From Cinclus cinclus (taxonomy: Eukaryota > Chordata > Aves > Passeriformes > Cinclidae), in contig NC_085056.1 of NCBI RefSeq assembly GCF_963662255.1, positions 4,647,716 to 4,711,715 of the forward strand: a stretch of 64,000 bases of DNA. The letters run 5' to 3'. This document shows positions 53,315-63,817 of this stretch, in pieces. The translations under genes and the position numbers were made by a program. The notes under the pieces were generated by a model. That model worked only from the letters and a program-made list of their open reading frames with translations, was not told the DNA's origin and did no database searches. The number at the start of each line of letters is the position of its first letter. The first letter of the stretch is position 1.

Positions 53315-53351
53315 TCTCCCGGCATCATCTCCCCGCGCCGCCCCGCGGGGG

Positions 53352-53384
53352 CGGCCCGGCCCGGCCCGGCCCGGCCCGGCGGCC
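53352..53384. repeat. CGGCC/CCCGG pentamer repeat upstream of GAN
   Basis: Five or more tandem CCCGG units. The minus strand has at least four GGG runs separated by two bases, so a G-quadruplex is possible in the promoter. Confidence 0.9.
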
Positions 53385-53465
53385 CTCGGGCGCCGCGGGC
53401 GGGGCGGGGACGGCCCGCGGAAATCTGGGCTTTGTCTCCTCACGGCTTTGGAAAGTCACTGAAGG

Positions 53466-53900
53466 AGGTTCCGGAGAAGGGAACGGAGCTGGGGAAGGGG
53501 CTGGAGCTCCGGGAGGTAGCGGGCTGGGGGGCTCAGCCCGGAGAAAAGGAGGCTCAGGCGGAACCTTGTCGCCCTCCGGAACTCCCTGGCAGGAGCATGG
53601 AGTCGGGGGGTCAGGCTGTTGTCCAGGCAGCGAGCCACGGGACAAGAGGAAATAGCCCTAAGCTGCGCCAAGGGAGGTTTAGGTTGGACATTAGGAGAAA
53701 TTTCTTCCCAAAAAGGGTGATGTGACGTCGGAACGGGCTGCTCAGTGAGGTGGTGAAATCACCATCCGTGGAGATGTTTAAGGAAAAGCCTGGAAGTGGC
53801 ACTCGGTGCGGTGGTCTGGGTGACACGCTGGTGTTTGGTCATAGGTTGGACTCGATGATCACAGAGGTCTTTTCCAATCTAATTGATTCTGTGATCCTAT
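53466..53900 (+). mobile_element. CR1 LINE 3' end next to GAN promoter
   Basis: The blocks GGAGAAAAGGAGGCTCAG, GACAAGAGGAAATAGCC, GGAGGTTTAGGTTGGACATT, AGGAGAAATTTCTTCCC, GTTGGACTCGATGATC and GATTCTGTGATCCTAT follow in the order of the CR1 3' end and untranslated region. The copy is about 435 bp, 5'-truncated, plus strand, and ends in two degenerate octamer repeats. It abuts the GAN CpG island. Confidence 0.93.
53723..53730. promoter_or_regulatory. CRE/ATF-like TGACGTCG inside CR1
   Basis: TGACGTCG differs at one base from the full CRE. It sits about 500 bases upstream of the GAN ATG within the CR1, at a place where the CR1 sequence I recall does not carry it, so it may have arisen by mutation in this copy. 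Confidence 0.3.
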
Positions 53901-56900
53901 AAATCTGGCCTTTTATTAATTTATTTGTTCCCTTGCATGAGCTGGAGGTGAATGTTACAGGTGCAGGCACAAGGAAATGTAAGAGAATGAGAATTAAATA
54001 CAGAGAGACTCATTGTGGCAGTGCCCCTTTCCACTGCTGCCCACTGGAAATGTGACCTTTTCCAGCAAAAAAGATCTTTAGGACAGTTCACATGGTAAAT
54101 TTTAGACCATTTATTATCGTGCTTAATTGCATATTAAGAGATTACTTGATTCCATCTGCTTTCTTAACAGCATCTGACATTAAAGCAGTGAAACTATTTG
54201 CACTGAGTGAAAGTGTTTTGCAAACTGTGATGTGCTCTAAAACAGACACCCAGCTGGTGCTGCTGAGAGGGACCAGCACAGCAGCTCACTGTGCTCCCTG
54301 TGCTGACAGGCACAGCAGCACTGGGATCTCCCAGCCTCAGGAACACCCAAATGGATGTCATGCTGCCCATCCCTTCTCTGGAAAAATAACGTTTTCAGAG
54401 GGTCTGATCTAATAAAGCTGTGGTGGGTCACATGCTTTTATTACTTTTATTACTTGTATTTTGGTGGAATGTAACAAAAATCTGTCATTCATTCAGTTTG
54501 GTGGTCTCTCCAAATTGTTTTGCCACTTGGAAAATGAATTAGGGTATCTGGAAGCGACCCCATAGGAAAGAGAAATGAATGCCTTCACAAAGGCAGCCTT
54601 GTTCTTTCCAAGCTGGACACAATGCTGGTTTGTTCTGCAGATGGAGACTGCAGCTGGGACATCCTCACACATCACCCAGCAGTCCAAACCCTGCACCCAG
54701 GGTGTGCTCAGCCCTGGTGGAGCCAGGCTTTACAGCTGAAGTGCTCCCAGACTGGAGAGGGGTCACAGGGAGGGGCAGGTTTGTTGTGCAGCTCTGAGCA
54801 AGAGTTTTAGAAGCAGAGGACAGAAGGCCTAAACCCACAGCAATGTGCATGAAACACCAGTGGCTCTGCAACACTTGTTGTCATACATACCCATTTACAA
54901 ATATTAGAAGGCCACTTTTTTCTTGCTTGGGTGTAATTATCCAGGATGTCATGGGTAGCTTGAGGATCCAGAGGACACATGCTCAGCTCTCTTTGAGGGT
55001 AATAAAGGCAGAGAGCACACTGCTCCTTGGCTGCAGGGGAAAGATGTGTTTTGCTTGTCATTAACACCCAGGTAATTGCAGACCCAAGGGAGCAGTGGTT
55101 TAAATTATTGCAAAAGCTGTCATTGAGTGGCCTGGTTATTTGAAAGACACTGGTGTTTCCCTTCCACCTGCACAGATTGTTACAGAGGAAAACATGGTTG
55201 CATTTCTGGTTTTTTAAGGTGTCCTTGTAAACACTGCTTCTGCTTCCTGCTGCTGCCTATGCGGGGCAATGGGACAAGGTGTAACAGATAATGTCCAGTT
55301 CCAGAGAACAAATTCATTGTTCTACCTTGTTATTTGTTCCATTTAATGAATGCATTAACAAAAAAACCCCAAACCAAAACAACAAACCACTCTATCAAGG
55401 TCCATTTGTAGCATCTCTGAGGTAATTAATTATATGTATGCATACCCGTGGCCTGATTCTCTCGCTCAACTATGTATTTTTCTTTTAATGGAGATACCTA
55501 TCTTTACTATTTTTTATTTGCAGTCACTACATCTAGATTTGTGTTAAGCCATTATTATAATAATTCCATTAATTTTGTTGTGCTAATTTATGACTTAAAT
55601 TGGTGCAAAAGAAGAATCCAACCTTTCTAGTCCTTGAGATTTCATTCACAGTGAAGGGTGTCAGAAGCAAACCAAATGACACTCATTACCACATGCCATG
55701 TTACCACATCAAAAAAACCCTACGAGCCTTGCAGCCACTTGGCAAAGCATATCTGCATTTCCCCTTGCTTCTGTCAGCCTGGAAATGATAGTGTGTTACC
55801 ATATTCAGGGTAAATGTTTCATCAGATAGGTATTGCAACCACTAAAAACATTCTTGAACAAATTTGTGATTAGCTGTATGGTTTTATTCCTATTGTCTCT
55901 GCTGCAGGAGGATACTGGGATTAGCAAATGCAGATTCACATCACTGTTTTTCTCCTCAGGTTAACTACAAACTTAATGCTAATCAAATCCTGTGTGCTGA
56001 CCAAGGGAATATGGCAGATCTCATTTAAGAAATACTCAAGACAAGTTCTAATCACTTGGTTTCTGCATTATTTCCACATGAATGTAAATAACACGTTCGC
56101 TTTCTTAGACTACAGTTGTTTTTATGATGACTGTATCACCTATCCTGTCATCTCTACCAGTAAAAATTATCTCCTCAGAAGTCAACTCCTGTATCCAAAC
56201 CCATGATCATCCCAAAACCAACCCTGTGAGTACTACAGAAGAAATTCCGGAGACAAACTCTTAGAAGGAAGTCTGTAACAATGGTTTGACTTTTGATTCA
56301 TTGCCACCTTGTAATTCTAGAAATGTATTTGTGGACATTTGTTAAATCCAAACCTTTTCATATGAAAAGAAACAACCCCAGAGCTGATGTCTTTTGCCAA
56401 TATCACAAGTCAAGTCTTCTCTTCCAGTACTGGTTCCATATTATTTACAGAAATGGAATTAAATTTCTTCCTTAGAAGATAAAGTTCTATTAAATACTAA
56501 TGGTAATGTGTCTTGAAAACACCCAAAGTGTCTATTTCTGCAGACACGCCTTACTGAAGTGTTTATTTCCATTTTATGGAAGATGTAAACATTTGAATGT
56601 AATCATCTAATTACATGAAATGCCATGGCAGATATTCTGCCCAAGGAAAACTGATTTAAATACAAACTGCTTAAGATTGAACGTCACTAAAATATAATTG
56701 AATGCTACATATAACCATGTACTCAATTTCACTAAAGTTACTTGGTTTTGTCAACATAAAAGTGAAAAATACACCATTAAATTATTAGAAAAGCTGGGAG
56801 GGTGGATTCTGGGTAAGAAAAATGTAGCACCTCAGCATAATACTTTGGTTATGGTAGACTTTAAGAAATCAAGCACCAAGAGAATACATTGACATGAATT

Positions 56901-57362
56901 ATTGGTATCATGGTAGATAGTTTAACATGAGGTTTTCTGGCAGGAGACAACTTTCATTGTCAGCTGCAGTCTTGCAACAGCCCATGGAAGTTACATGACC
57001 TGCAGACATATGTGACTCATGCCATGTGTCACCCTATGAATAAAGTACTTCATTTGCTCAGAAAGCTTTGTTCTACTCAAATAAACAATTTCTTGTTACC
57101 TTTGTCTCCTGTTCTTTGCCCCTCAAGCAGTATTCAACATTAACACTTCATATTGATGGTTCTTCTTTTGGAACAGTGATATACTAGTTGTGCACACAAC
57201 AATTTGTAATAATGTAATTTCTTTCTCTTCTTAGAGATTATATGAAGATATTGAGGAGGGTATAATTAGTCATTTCTTGTCATAAGAGAAGCTGTTCCTG
57301 AAGGATATTGTCCCACATTCAGTAGAAGGTTATGTCAGTCTGTACAATACAACAAAGAGATT
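53901..57362. other. GAN-BCO1 spacer, including presumed BCO1 3'UTR
   Basis: No coding exon is recognisable between the CR1 at 53900 and the BCO1 stop. The right part should be BCO1 3'UTR on the minus strand. The first AATAAA below the stop is at 56562-56567, and another is at 55883-55888. The rest is AT-rich with nothing notable. Confidence 0.6.
56562..56567 (-). terminator. BCO1: Candidate BCO1 poly(A) signal
   Basis: The first canonical AATAAA on the minus strand after the BCO1 stop, about 800 nt downstream. It is assigned by position only; non-canonical signals closer to the stop are possible. Confidence 0.3.
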
Positions 57363-57535
57363 TTACTCAGTCCTAGGTTTCACATCTTGCTGTGGTATAA
57401 ACATTCCATGCAGGTCCATATGCATTTCCACATTCACTATGGCTCGACCCAGCTCTGTGAATGTTTTAGCATCCAAGACAAGTAGGAAGGGTGGATCCTT
57501 TGGATCACTCTTCACAACACAGGTCAGAACAACAC
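57363..57535 (-). CDS. BCO1: BCO1 last exon (probable exon 11)
   Basis: Encodes VVLTCVVKSDPKDPPFLLVL through the DLHGMFIPQQD tail and TAA at 57363-57365. It carries the fourth iron-ligand histidine (DLHG). Acceptor TCACAG; the preceding Gly codon is split 1+2. Confidence 0.95.
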
Positions 57536-60500
57536 CTGTGACATACAAATGAAGAATTAGAAACACAAGAAATTTCACTAAGCAGAACAGATAACCTCAT
57601 CTCAAAGTGGAAATAACAACCCAACTTTCTTGACTAAGAATACTGAAACTTGTAAGATTTAATACGAAACTCATGTAACCCCAGCTTTCAGAACATTGTC
57701 ATTATTTTACCATCATCCTCTTCTTTTGCATCAGGGCTGGGAACAAAAATAGGCTCAGATGGCCAGCAATCGTCCTGTCCCCAGTGGAGCATTTCCTTTG
57801 TCTGGGTGTTAAATTTTGCAATCTAAATGGTTGTGACAAAAAGAGAAAAATGTCAGTGACCCTGACAGTGGCTTTTTCCAAAGGTACAACATGAACAGAC
57901 TGCTGGCAGGGGGGACCAGTGCTAAGAGTTAAGGCAGGTATCATCACAAGGAAAAACACCTGGAAAACGTTCAGTTTTGGAGTCACATTTTATGGCTGCG
58001 TAATCACACAATGCTCTTTTAATTTTATTTCATTAGATACAATTGCACCTTTCATTTACGGGCATTTAAGAGTTCACAAATGCTGACAGGTCACAAGAGA
58101 CCCTTCACTGTAAGTAATGCCCCTCACTGCAGAGAGTCCAAGACACAGAATATTTAAATGACTTGTTCCCACTCACTGAGATTCTGTAGTAAAGCAGGAA
58201 ACAAGATTTAAACTTGCCATTTTCTAATCCTGTGAGTTATTTTCCTTTTATTGCTACCTCCATATTCCTCAAGTTCCTGTATTGTGCAGTAGGGTGCATA
58301 TGCCAGAAGGAAGGCTGTTCTTAGTGAGGTGTAAAGATAAAAACATTGAGCCAGATACTGCTATTTACTGAAGGAACAGAGTGTGGATTTTCATCCCACT
58401 GAGTGACGAAACCAGTGGCCAGAGGGGATGCCTGGCATTTTCAGTTCAATTCCATTAAGGCTTTTTCTCTACCCATAGAGATGCAGCTCTATTCTTTTTC
58501 ATTTTGATCTTTAGCCAAAAATTACGTCTACACAGAAGTGAAACTATTCAAATTACTGGAGGAACAATTAGAAAGAATTCTCTCTTCTAGCCAAGATGAC
58601 AGCACTTTCACTGACAGACTTTACCTAAGGATTAGGGTGTTGTGCTTGCATTCATTAAACTGCAACTGATGTGAAAAAAAGATCCTCCTACCAGCATTTT
58701 TATTATATTTGAGTCAAGCAGAGATCATCTACACTGTAAATCCTGAACTTGCAGGTTTGTTTGAGTTATTGTCAGAGGTGCTGCAATAAATTTTCTTGCA
58801 TCATGCAGTAATCCAGCTTTATTTTGTAATCAGTTGTGATAATTATACACAAGAACCAACAGTGACTGCAATTTGTGCTGCCTTGGAGTCACAGAACAAG
58901 AATTGTAAAGAGTGAGTTTGTCCGTGTAATACTGGTACATCTAAATCTAAATACTTTTCCTTTTAATCTATTTGTACTCCAGGCTGTCTCCTTGCATCAT
59001 GCAAGGATGTAAACAAAGCATTTGCTACCTCTAATAGAGAACTAGCCAGCAAAACAGAAAGCTTCCTCAAAATTAGATATTGTTTTTATATTTAAAATTT
59101 ATTAGGTAGTTTTGCAATATCTAATTTTTCTGGTAGGGTTCCTAAAGGGAAAAATATTAAATATATACATGTGTATAATACTTCTTTTTCCTTCTCTCTC
59201 CTATGTAGTTCCTGGCACAGAAAGTTCAGCCCAATTTAGCAGAAAAGTGAGAGTCTCAGTAACTATTCAAGAGGCTTTCATGGAATATAAAGCCAGAGTA
59301 AGAAGCCTGAGTTCATAAATACTTTATGAGGAAAATGGTACAACATGAACTTATCCTCAGGAGAATTTAGGCATTTCATGTTTCTTTGCATGTGAATGAC
59401 CCAGCAATGGGAAAACACTGACTTTATAAATGTTAATTATACCTTTGTAGGAACTGGACTCCACTGGACTTCTGTTGCAAAGACATATTTGTATTTTTTG
59501 CCATTATAGCCATAGTTGATGCGAGGCAGCTCTATCCCTGTGTAAAATAAAGTTCAAGACTTAGGAACAAGGCAAGAGAAAACCTCAAAAGTACATCTAT
59601 ATAGACACACCAACCTTCAGGAAGTTTTGCTCTGTAAAAAACCATGAAACTACTTAACAAAGGTGTTGTATAGACTTTGAATGTCTGAATTTCTAAGAAT
59701 CTGAAGATGGGTATAAACATAAGTAAGCCAGGGCTGTTAGTTCCAAAGGCAACAATTTTTCATTCTTAGGGATTAATTAGACTGGAATTTATGAGGGTTT
59801 TCCTGGTTTAGGTTTTTTTTCCTTTCTTTACAAATATATGACATGAACAACTGGGATAGAATTGGAGGCTACTGTTCTAAGAAATGCCTTTCACCTTAGG
59901 CAATTATGTATTTACATATTCCTGTTATCCCCTGATAAAAGCTTAAAAATCCTCTTTCAAAGGCAATCTCTATAAAATGCAGCTAAACTTGAAATACTAC
60001 TTATAACAGACTTATTTAACTAAAATTACCCTTTTAACAAGTAGATTTTCAAGCCATATTAATAGCTGTGAGATCAGACTTGGAATCCTGTATTAACACA
60101 AAACTGATGTAGTATCAGATATTTAAAGGCTGTGTCTCACCTTCACATAATATTTCAGGTTGGCAATAGATGTTTCCATCTTTCTCCTTTACAGCAGTTG
60201 CAGTAGAGGGAAGTGTGACTAAATTAGAATCCACTACAGCATCCTGAAAGAGACAAATGATGGAAAAGTCATGGATCTCTAAAAATACGCTTCTAAGTTA
60301 GATTTTTCATTGGGTCTGATATTACTATTAACAATTTGGGGATTACACAAATAAGCTTCAAGAAGATCCTTTTTATGGCATTTTAGATTCTGAGGTTTCC
60401 ATTAGAAATCTTGTTGCACTCAGAGTATTTTAATATAACATAGAATCATTATTTTGAATCACACTGAGTCCTTAGGAATGTTTAGGTACACATGGCTATG

Positions 60501-63500
60501 GTCCAGAAGTACCATACATTTGAGAATTTAATGAATGAAGATGGGTTTCAAAGAACAAGGTGTAAAATTTTCACTGAAAGTCACCAAGGTTAGGGTTTTG
60601 CATCTGCTCAAAATCAAGTTAAAAAACCTAACCTTGGTGACTTTCAGTGAAAATTTGACAAATAGGTGTGATATAATCTATAATGTCCTACTGCTGAATT
60701 CCTAAGGTTGCAGAACAGCTGGTGTGATCCAACACATCTTTGTCATTGCTGCAGAGCTGTTTCTGAGACAAGAACAGAGTAGCAAGGTTCTAGGATGTAG
60801 AAAGAAAAAGTAATATCCATTCCAAAAGTATCAGGCAGAAACTTGCCCAAGTTGCTGGGCAGCATAAAATCTTCCCTGCAAACAATGATGTAAAGTCATG
60901 CTTTAAATTAAACTGAAAGATAAAATCTTTTCTATTCCTGCTATATATCACACTTAAATGAAATCTTCTAGTTTTAATTGAACCATTGCACCAGCTGGGA
61001 GCATGCATGTATTGTATGTGGGCTTCCAATGAAATGTAAGAAACAGATTGTGCAAAACCTCATGCATACCCTTGCAGTTAACAGCCAAGTGGGTATATCT
61101 GCTTCTATTTGATGGCATTTAACAAATAAACTCATTGGGAAGAAAATGACATGTTCTTACAGCCCTGTTCTCCAGAGTGGATGGTGTCAGAACCAAGATC
61201 CACATAACCATGCCCAGCTGCCCACTGCCATTTCTCACAGGACATACAAAACCCAAATCTCCTGCAAACTTTGGATATCACAGAATCAGAAGTTTGCACA
61301 TAAGGGTTGGCAACTAATAATACACTCGGTATTCACATTGATGTATTTTAAATTACCAAACAAAGAATAGCAAAAGTAATTTTCTTTCTACCTTGTCACA
61401 CTGCAGAGGAACCACAAATCTTTTGCAGGCTGGTATGGAGGTAAGTTTGACGTTGTCTTCAAAGTCTTTGCCCAGGTTTTTTAAATAAAACATGTCATAT
61501 AAGCTATTGTCTGTATAGGCAATAATATCAAAAACAATGTGGCCATCCTCTTCATAAGCATTTATATGGTGAAAATACACCATAGCATCCGTGTAAAACT
61601 TGGTGGACACTTCTTTTTTAGTCTTCCTGTCTATAAAGTGAAACCAAGTCTGAAAGAGAGAAAACATTATTTGAAACCATTCAGAACCAGCAAATAGTTA
61701 TTTAGAAAACTGTTTTCTAATGGTAACCATCAGCATTCTAGTCACTGTGTATTTGTACTGAAGGATATTAAGAACTCAGGGTTTGCTCTAGGAGACAAGG
61801 AGCTCCAACCTGAAGAAAACACAGAAGTAAAATGAGTGCGGAACAGCTTTAAGCTCATTTTACTTTTGCAAATTACTATTTGGGCTAGGCTGAGGATTGA
61901 AGTTTTCCAGAAAAACCTGGAAAATACCCTGCTCTCTTTTTAAGCTAAATAAATCTACCTTGGTCAAGAGTTTCTGTGGTGCTGGTACCCTGTACCTCAG
62001 CAAGTCCCATGCGTTGATGTCCAGAGCACATGGAAATAAGATCCTCAGAGAACAGTTTTCCCCTCAGCTTCCACAGTGAAAGACTCTTCTTTTGTTCAGT
62101 GCAGGCTTTTCCAGCTGGGCTCTCCAGCACATGCACCTGCACCTGGAGCAGATCTCACCCACCACAGACAGAATTTTGTTTGGACCAGGAGCAACTGGAT
62201 CTGTCTCAGATGCTAGGGCAGATTGGAATTTCTCTGCTAGCACACACTATCTCTAGCAATGTCAAACTATTCTCTCTCTCAAAAGCTTCAGCATCAGACA
62301 TTTATTTGAGAAATGTCTGGATACAGGACACAGTATTCCAGAACATACAGCCTCTAAACAAACTGTGCAAAGTAAAAGTCAAGGTTTGAAAAAAAATAAA
62401 AAGTGACTACTGAAATGAATGAACCAGATGAAAAACAGAACAGTGTGGAAGAGGTCACGGGCCTGCCTGACTCCATTGCTCAGCAGTAGGAAAAGTACCT
62501 TATCATCCTTATTATAGGCAAGGCAGGAAGCCCAGCTCACACCACGGATGTAAGCAGTTGCCATTTTGACAATATCCAGTCTGAAGGGCTGCTCTATGAA
62601 GATAATGTAATTCTCTGTGATTCCAAAGCTGTGGTAGTAGCTGGGGTGGAGCAGAGAGCGGGAAGGGATGGAGCAAACCACTTCCAGGTGCTTGAAACAA
62701 GACTTCTTCTTTTCTTGTTCTGAAGAGGAATGATAAAAATTAAAATTATATTTCTAATAAATACCATTCCAAACCTGTGCTTGGTAGCAAACCAGGCAGG
62801 GAAGAACTGGTTCCTCTCAGTTTTATTTGCATTTTCCTGTTAAGAAAGTGTTTGTTTACTCCTGTATAATTGACATAGAACTTTGCATGCAGGAAGCAGC
62901 ACAGTGAAATTACTCTGCTGGATCCATTCAGGCACAGCCCTCTTGTCTTTGGATTTGACTCCACTGACTGCTGTCTTCAGAAGTTCCAGCATGGAAGAGA
63001 AATATGTTTCATTAAATCAGAAGCATTAAAAAGGGGTTCAAATGCCCCTGTTTTTTTTAACTACTAAGATGTTTCCAAATTTGAGCCCCAGCTTGAAATT
63101 TCAAACTGGTCTTTCAGCTGTGGAAAGCCTCTTGATTGTTCAAGGAGGGACAGTCAACATAATAGCAGCTGATTTTCAACAGCAAACACCAAAAAAAGAT
63201 CCTGAAGGGAAAAGAGCAATGGATTTTCTCTGTGAAAAATGGATAGCACTTCAGCAAGGGCCAGTATTGGCCAGGTTAGAGAGGAATTAACTCTACATTA
63301 GGTTTTATTTGGTATCATACTTGCCTATAATCATAGTATCAGCATTTGAAGAGAATTTTCATTTGCAAAGAAATTAAAATTTACAACTTCAAATTATATG
63401 CACTGGCCTATAGACAAAATTGTTTTAGAATCTTCATCTAAAAGTAAGGTTCTTCCTACTGAAACACCCTGTACACAGTAGTCAAGAAGAGCCTTTGTAA

Positions 63501-63817
63501 CAACACATGCCCAAACAGGCTAAGCAGTTAATATGAAGTTCACAATAAGCTGAAATTAAGAAAATGAACCCCATTGGTTACAAGAACAGCTGCATCACCA
63601 CCCTTGCCCTTTGAAGAAAAGAAATTGCTAACAAGTTTCTAGAAAATACCAATAACAGATATATCTTACCTGGTACAGAGGAAGGAATCCTAAATAGAAG
63701 GTATTTTGTCTTCCCTTTATCAACTATTGAAGTGCCCATGTTGAGAACATTTCCAGTGCTGTCATAGTGTGGATGAGAAGTTGCCAAATTTACAGCTACA
63801 TATTTGTTGTAGTCAAC
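57363..63817 (-). CDS. BCO1: Beta-carotene 15,15'-oxygenase, C-terminal seven exons (partial)
   Basis: BCO1 is the cytosolic non-haem iron enzyme that cuts beta-carotene at its central 15,15' double bond to give two all-trans-retinal. In birds it affects vitamin A supply and carotenoid levels. Exons on the minus strand: 63817-63670, 62719-62499, 61649-61392, 60243-60141, 59537-59443, 57822-57711, 57535-57363. They join in frame to 369 codons plus TAA, the C-terminal 70% of a family usually about 525-550 residues. The four iron-binding histidines are all present, in the contexts SHPHYD, YYHSFG, FHHINAYEEDG and DLHGMF. BCO1 is preferred over BCO2 and RPE65 from the residues around these sites and from its place next to GAN, as in human. 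The first exons lie beyond the right edge. Confidence 0.96.
57711..57822 (-). CDS. BCO1: BCO1 probable exon 10
   Basis: Encodes IAKFNTQTKEMLHWGQDD, then CWPSEPIFVPSPDAKEEDD, one beta-propeller blade with the conserved CWPSEP motif. Acceptor CATTTAG; donor GATG then GTAAAA. No long single frame marks this exon; it was found by translating between the splice sites. Confidence 0.95.
57823..59442 (-). other. BCO1: BCO1 intron between probable exons 9 and 10
   Basis: A 1.6-kb GT-AG intron (donor GTATAA, acceptor TTTAG). It holds a 14-bp inverted repeat at 59069-59128 and otherwise nothing recognisable. Confidence 0.85.
59069..59128. repeat. 14-bp inverted repeat
   Basis: AAAATTAGATATTG at 59069-59082 is the exact reverse complement of CAATATCTAATTTT at 59115-59128, with a 32-nt AT-rich spacer, in a BCO1 intron. 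In AT-rich DNA this may be chance. Confidence 0.75.
59443..59537 (-). CDS. BCO1: BCO1 probable exon 9
   Basis: Encodes IELPRINYGYNGKKYKY then VFATEVQWSPVPTK, a conserved propeller segment of carotenoid oxygenases. Acceptor TTACACAG; donor AAG then GTATAA. The exon is 95 nt with split Gly at its 5' end. Confidence 0.95.
60141..60243 (-). CDS. BCO1: BCO1 probable exon 8
   Basis: Encodes DAVVDSNLVTLPSTATAVK, then EKDGNIYCQPEILCE. Acceptor CTTTCAG before GATGC; donor GAAG then GTGAGA. The 103-nt exon joins in frame to both neighbours. Confidence 0.95.
60244..61391 (-). other. BCO1: BCO1 intron between probable exons 7 and 8
   Basis: A 1.15-kb GT-AG intron (donor GTAGAA). It carries the long hairpin at 60561-60660 and no other recognisable element. 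Confidence 0.85.
60561..60660. repeat. 100-bp near-perfect inverted repeat (40-nt arms, 20-nt loop)
   Basis: Arm 60561-60600 pairs with arm 60621-60660 with 37 of 40 positions complementary. The central 30 bp (60565-60594 with 60627-60656) is perfect. The loop is 60601-60620. In the BCO1 pre-mRNA it would fold into a long hairpin. No transposon ends or flanking duplication are obvious. Possible explanations are a recent template-switch inverted duplication, a small non-autonomous palindromic element, or a hairpin small-RNA precursor. Confidence 0.92.
61392..61649 (-). CDS. BCO1: BCO1 probable exon 7
   Basis: Encodes 86 codons from TWFHFIDRKTKKEVSTKFY through the FHHINAYEEDGHIVFD iron-ligand region to VPLQCDK. 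It carries the third ligand histidine and the acidic EED that helps fix the iron shell. Acceptor TTTCAG; donor AAG then GTAGAA. Confidence 0.96.
61650..62498 (-). other. BCO1: BCO1 intron between probable exons 6 and 7
   Basis: An 849-nt GT-AG intron (donor GTACTT). I see nothing else in it; a 119-codon plus-strand frame at 62030-62389 has no recognisable protein. Confidence 0.85.
62499..62719 (-). CDS. BCO1: BCO1 probable exon 6
   Basis: Encodes EQEKKKSCFKHLEVVCSIPS through YYHSFGITENY, the second iron-ligand histidine, to LAYNKDDK. The FIEQPFRLDIVKMATAYIRG stretch is typical of BCO1. Acceptor CTTCAG; donor AAG then GTACTT. Confidence 0.96.
62720..63669 (-). other. BCO1: BCO1 intron between probable exons 5 and 6
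   Basis: A 950-nt GT-AG intron (donor GTAAGA). No element recognised. Confidence 0.85.
63670..63817 (-). CDS. BCO1: BCO1 probable exon 5
   Basis: Encodes VDYNKYVAVNLATSHPHYD to RIPSSVP, with the first iron-ligand histidine (SHPHYD). Acceptor CTTTCCAG before GTTGAC; donor CCAG then GTAAGA. The numbering as exon 5 assumes 11 exons as in human. Confidence 0.95.

Larger units (their letters stand above)
53107..53328 (-). other. Upstream overlapping reading frames in GAN leader
   Basis: If transcription starts above 53328, two kinds of upstream frame enter the leader. One starts with ATGATG at 53328 and runs out of frame past the GAN ATG to 53107. The other starts at 53315, is in frame with GAN but ends at the TGA at 53277-53279 after 12 codons. 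Whether they are in the mRNA depends on the start site, which is unknown. Confidence 0.35.
52896..53465 (-). promoter_or_regulatory. GAN: GAN promoter CpG island
   Basis: Very GC- and CpG-rich DNA spanning GAN exon 1, the 5' part of intron 1 and about 240 bases upstream of the start codon. No TATA box was seen, as is usual for broad housekeeping-type promoters. It holds two GGGCC-type repeats and a CRE-like TGACATCA. CR1 copies lie on both sides. Confidence 0.85.

Noticed and set aside
53083..53655. 190-codon plus-strand frame starting in GAN exon 1
   Set aside because: It is antisense to GAN and continues into the adjacent CR1; no known protein resembles it.
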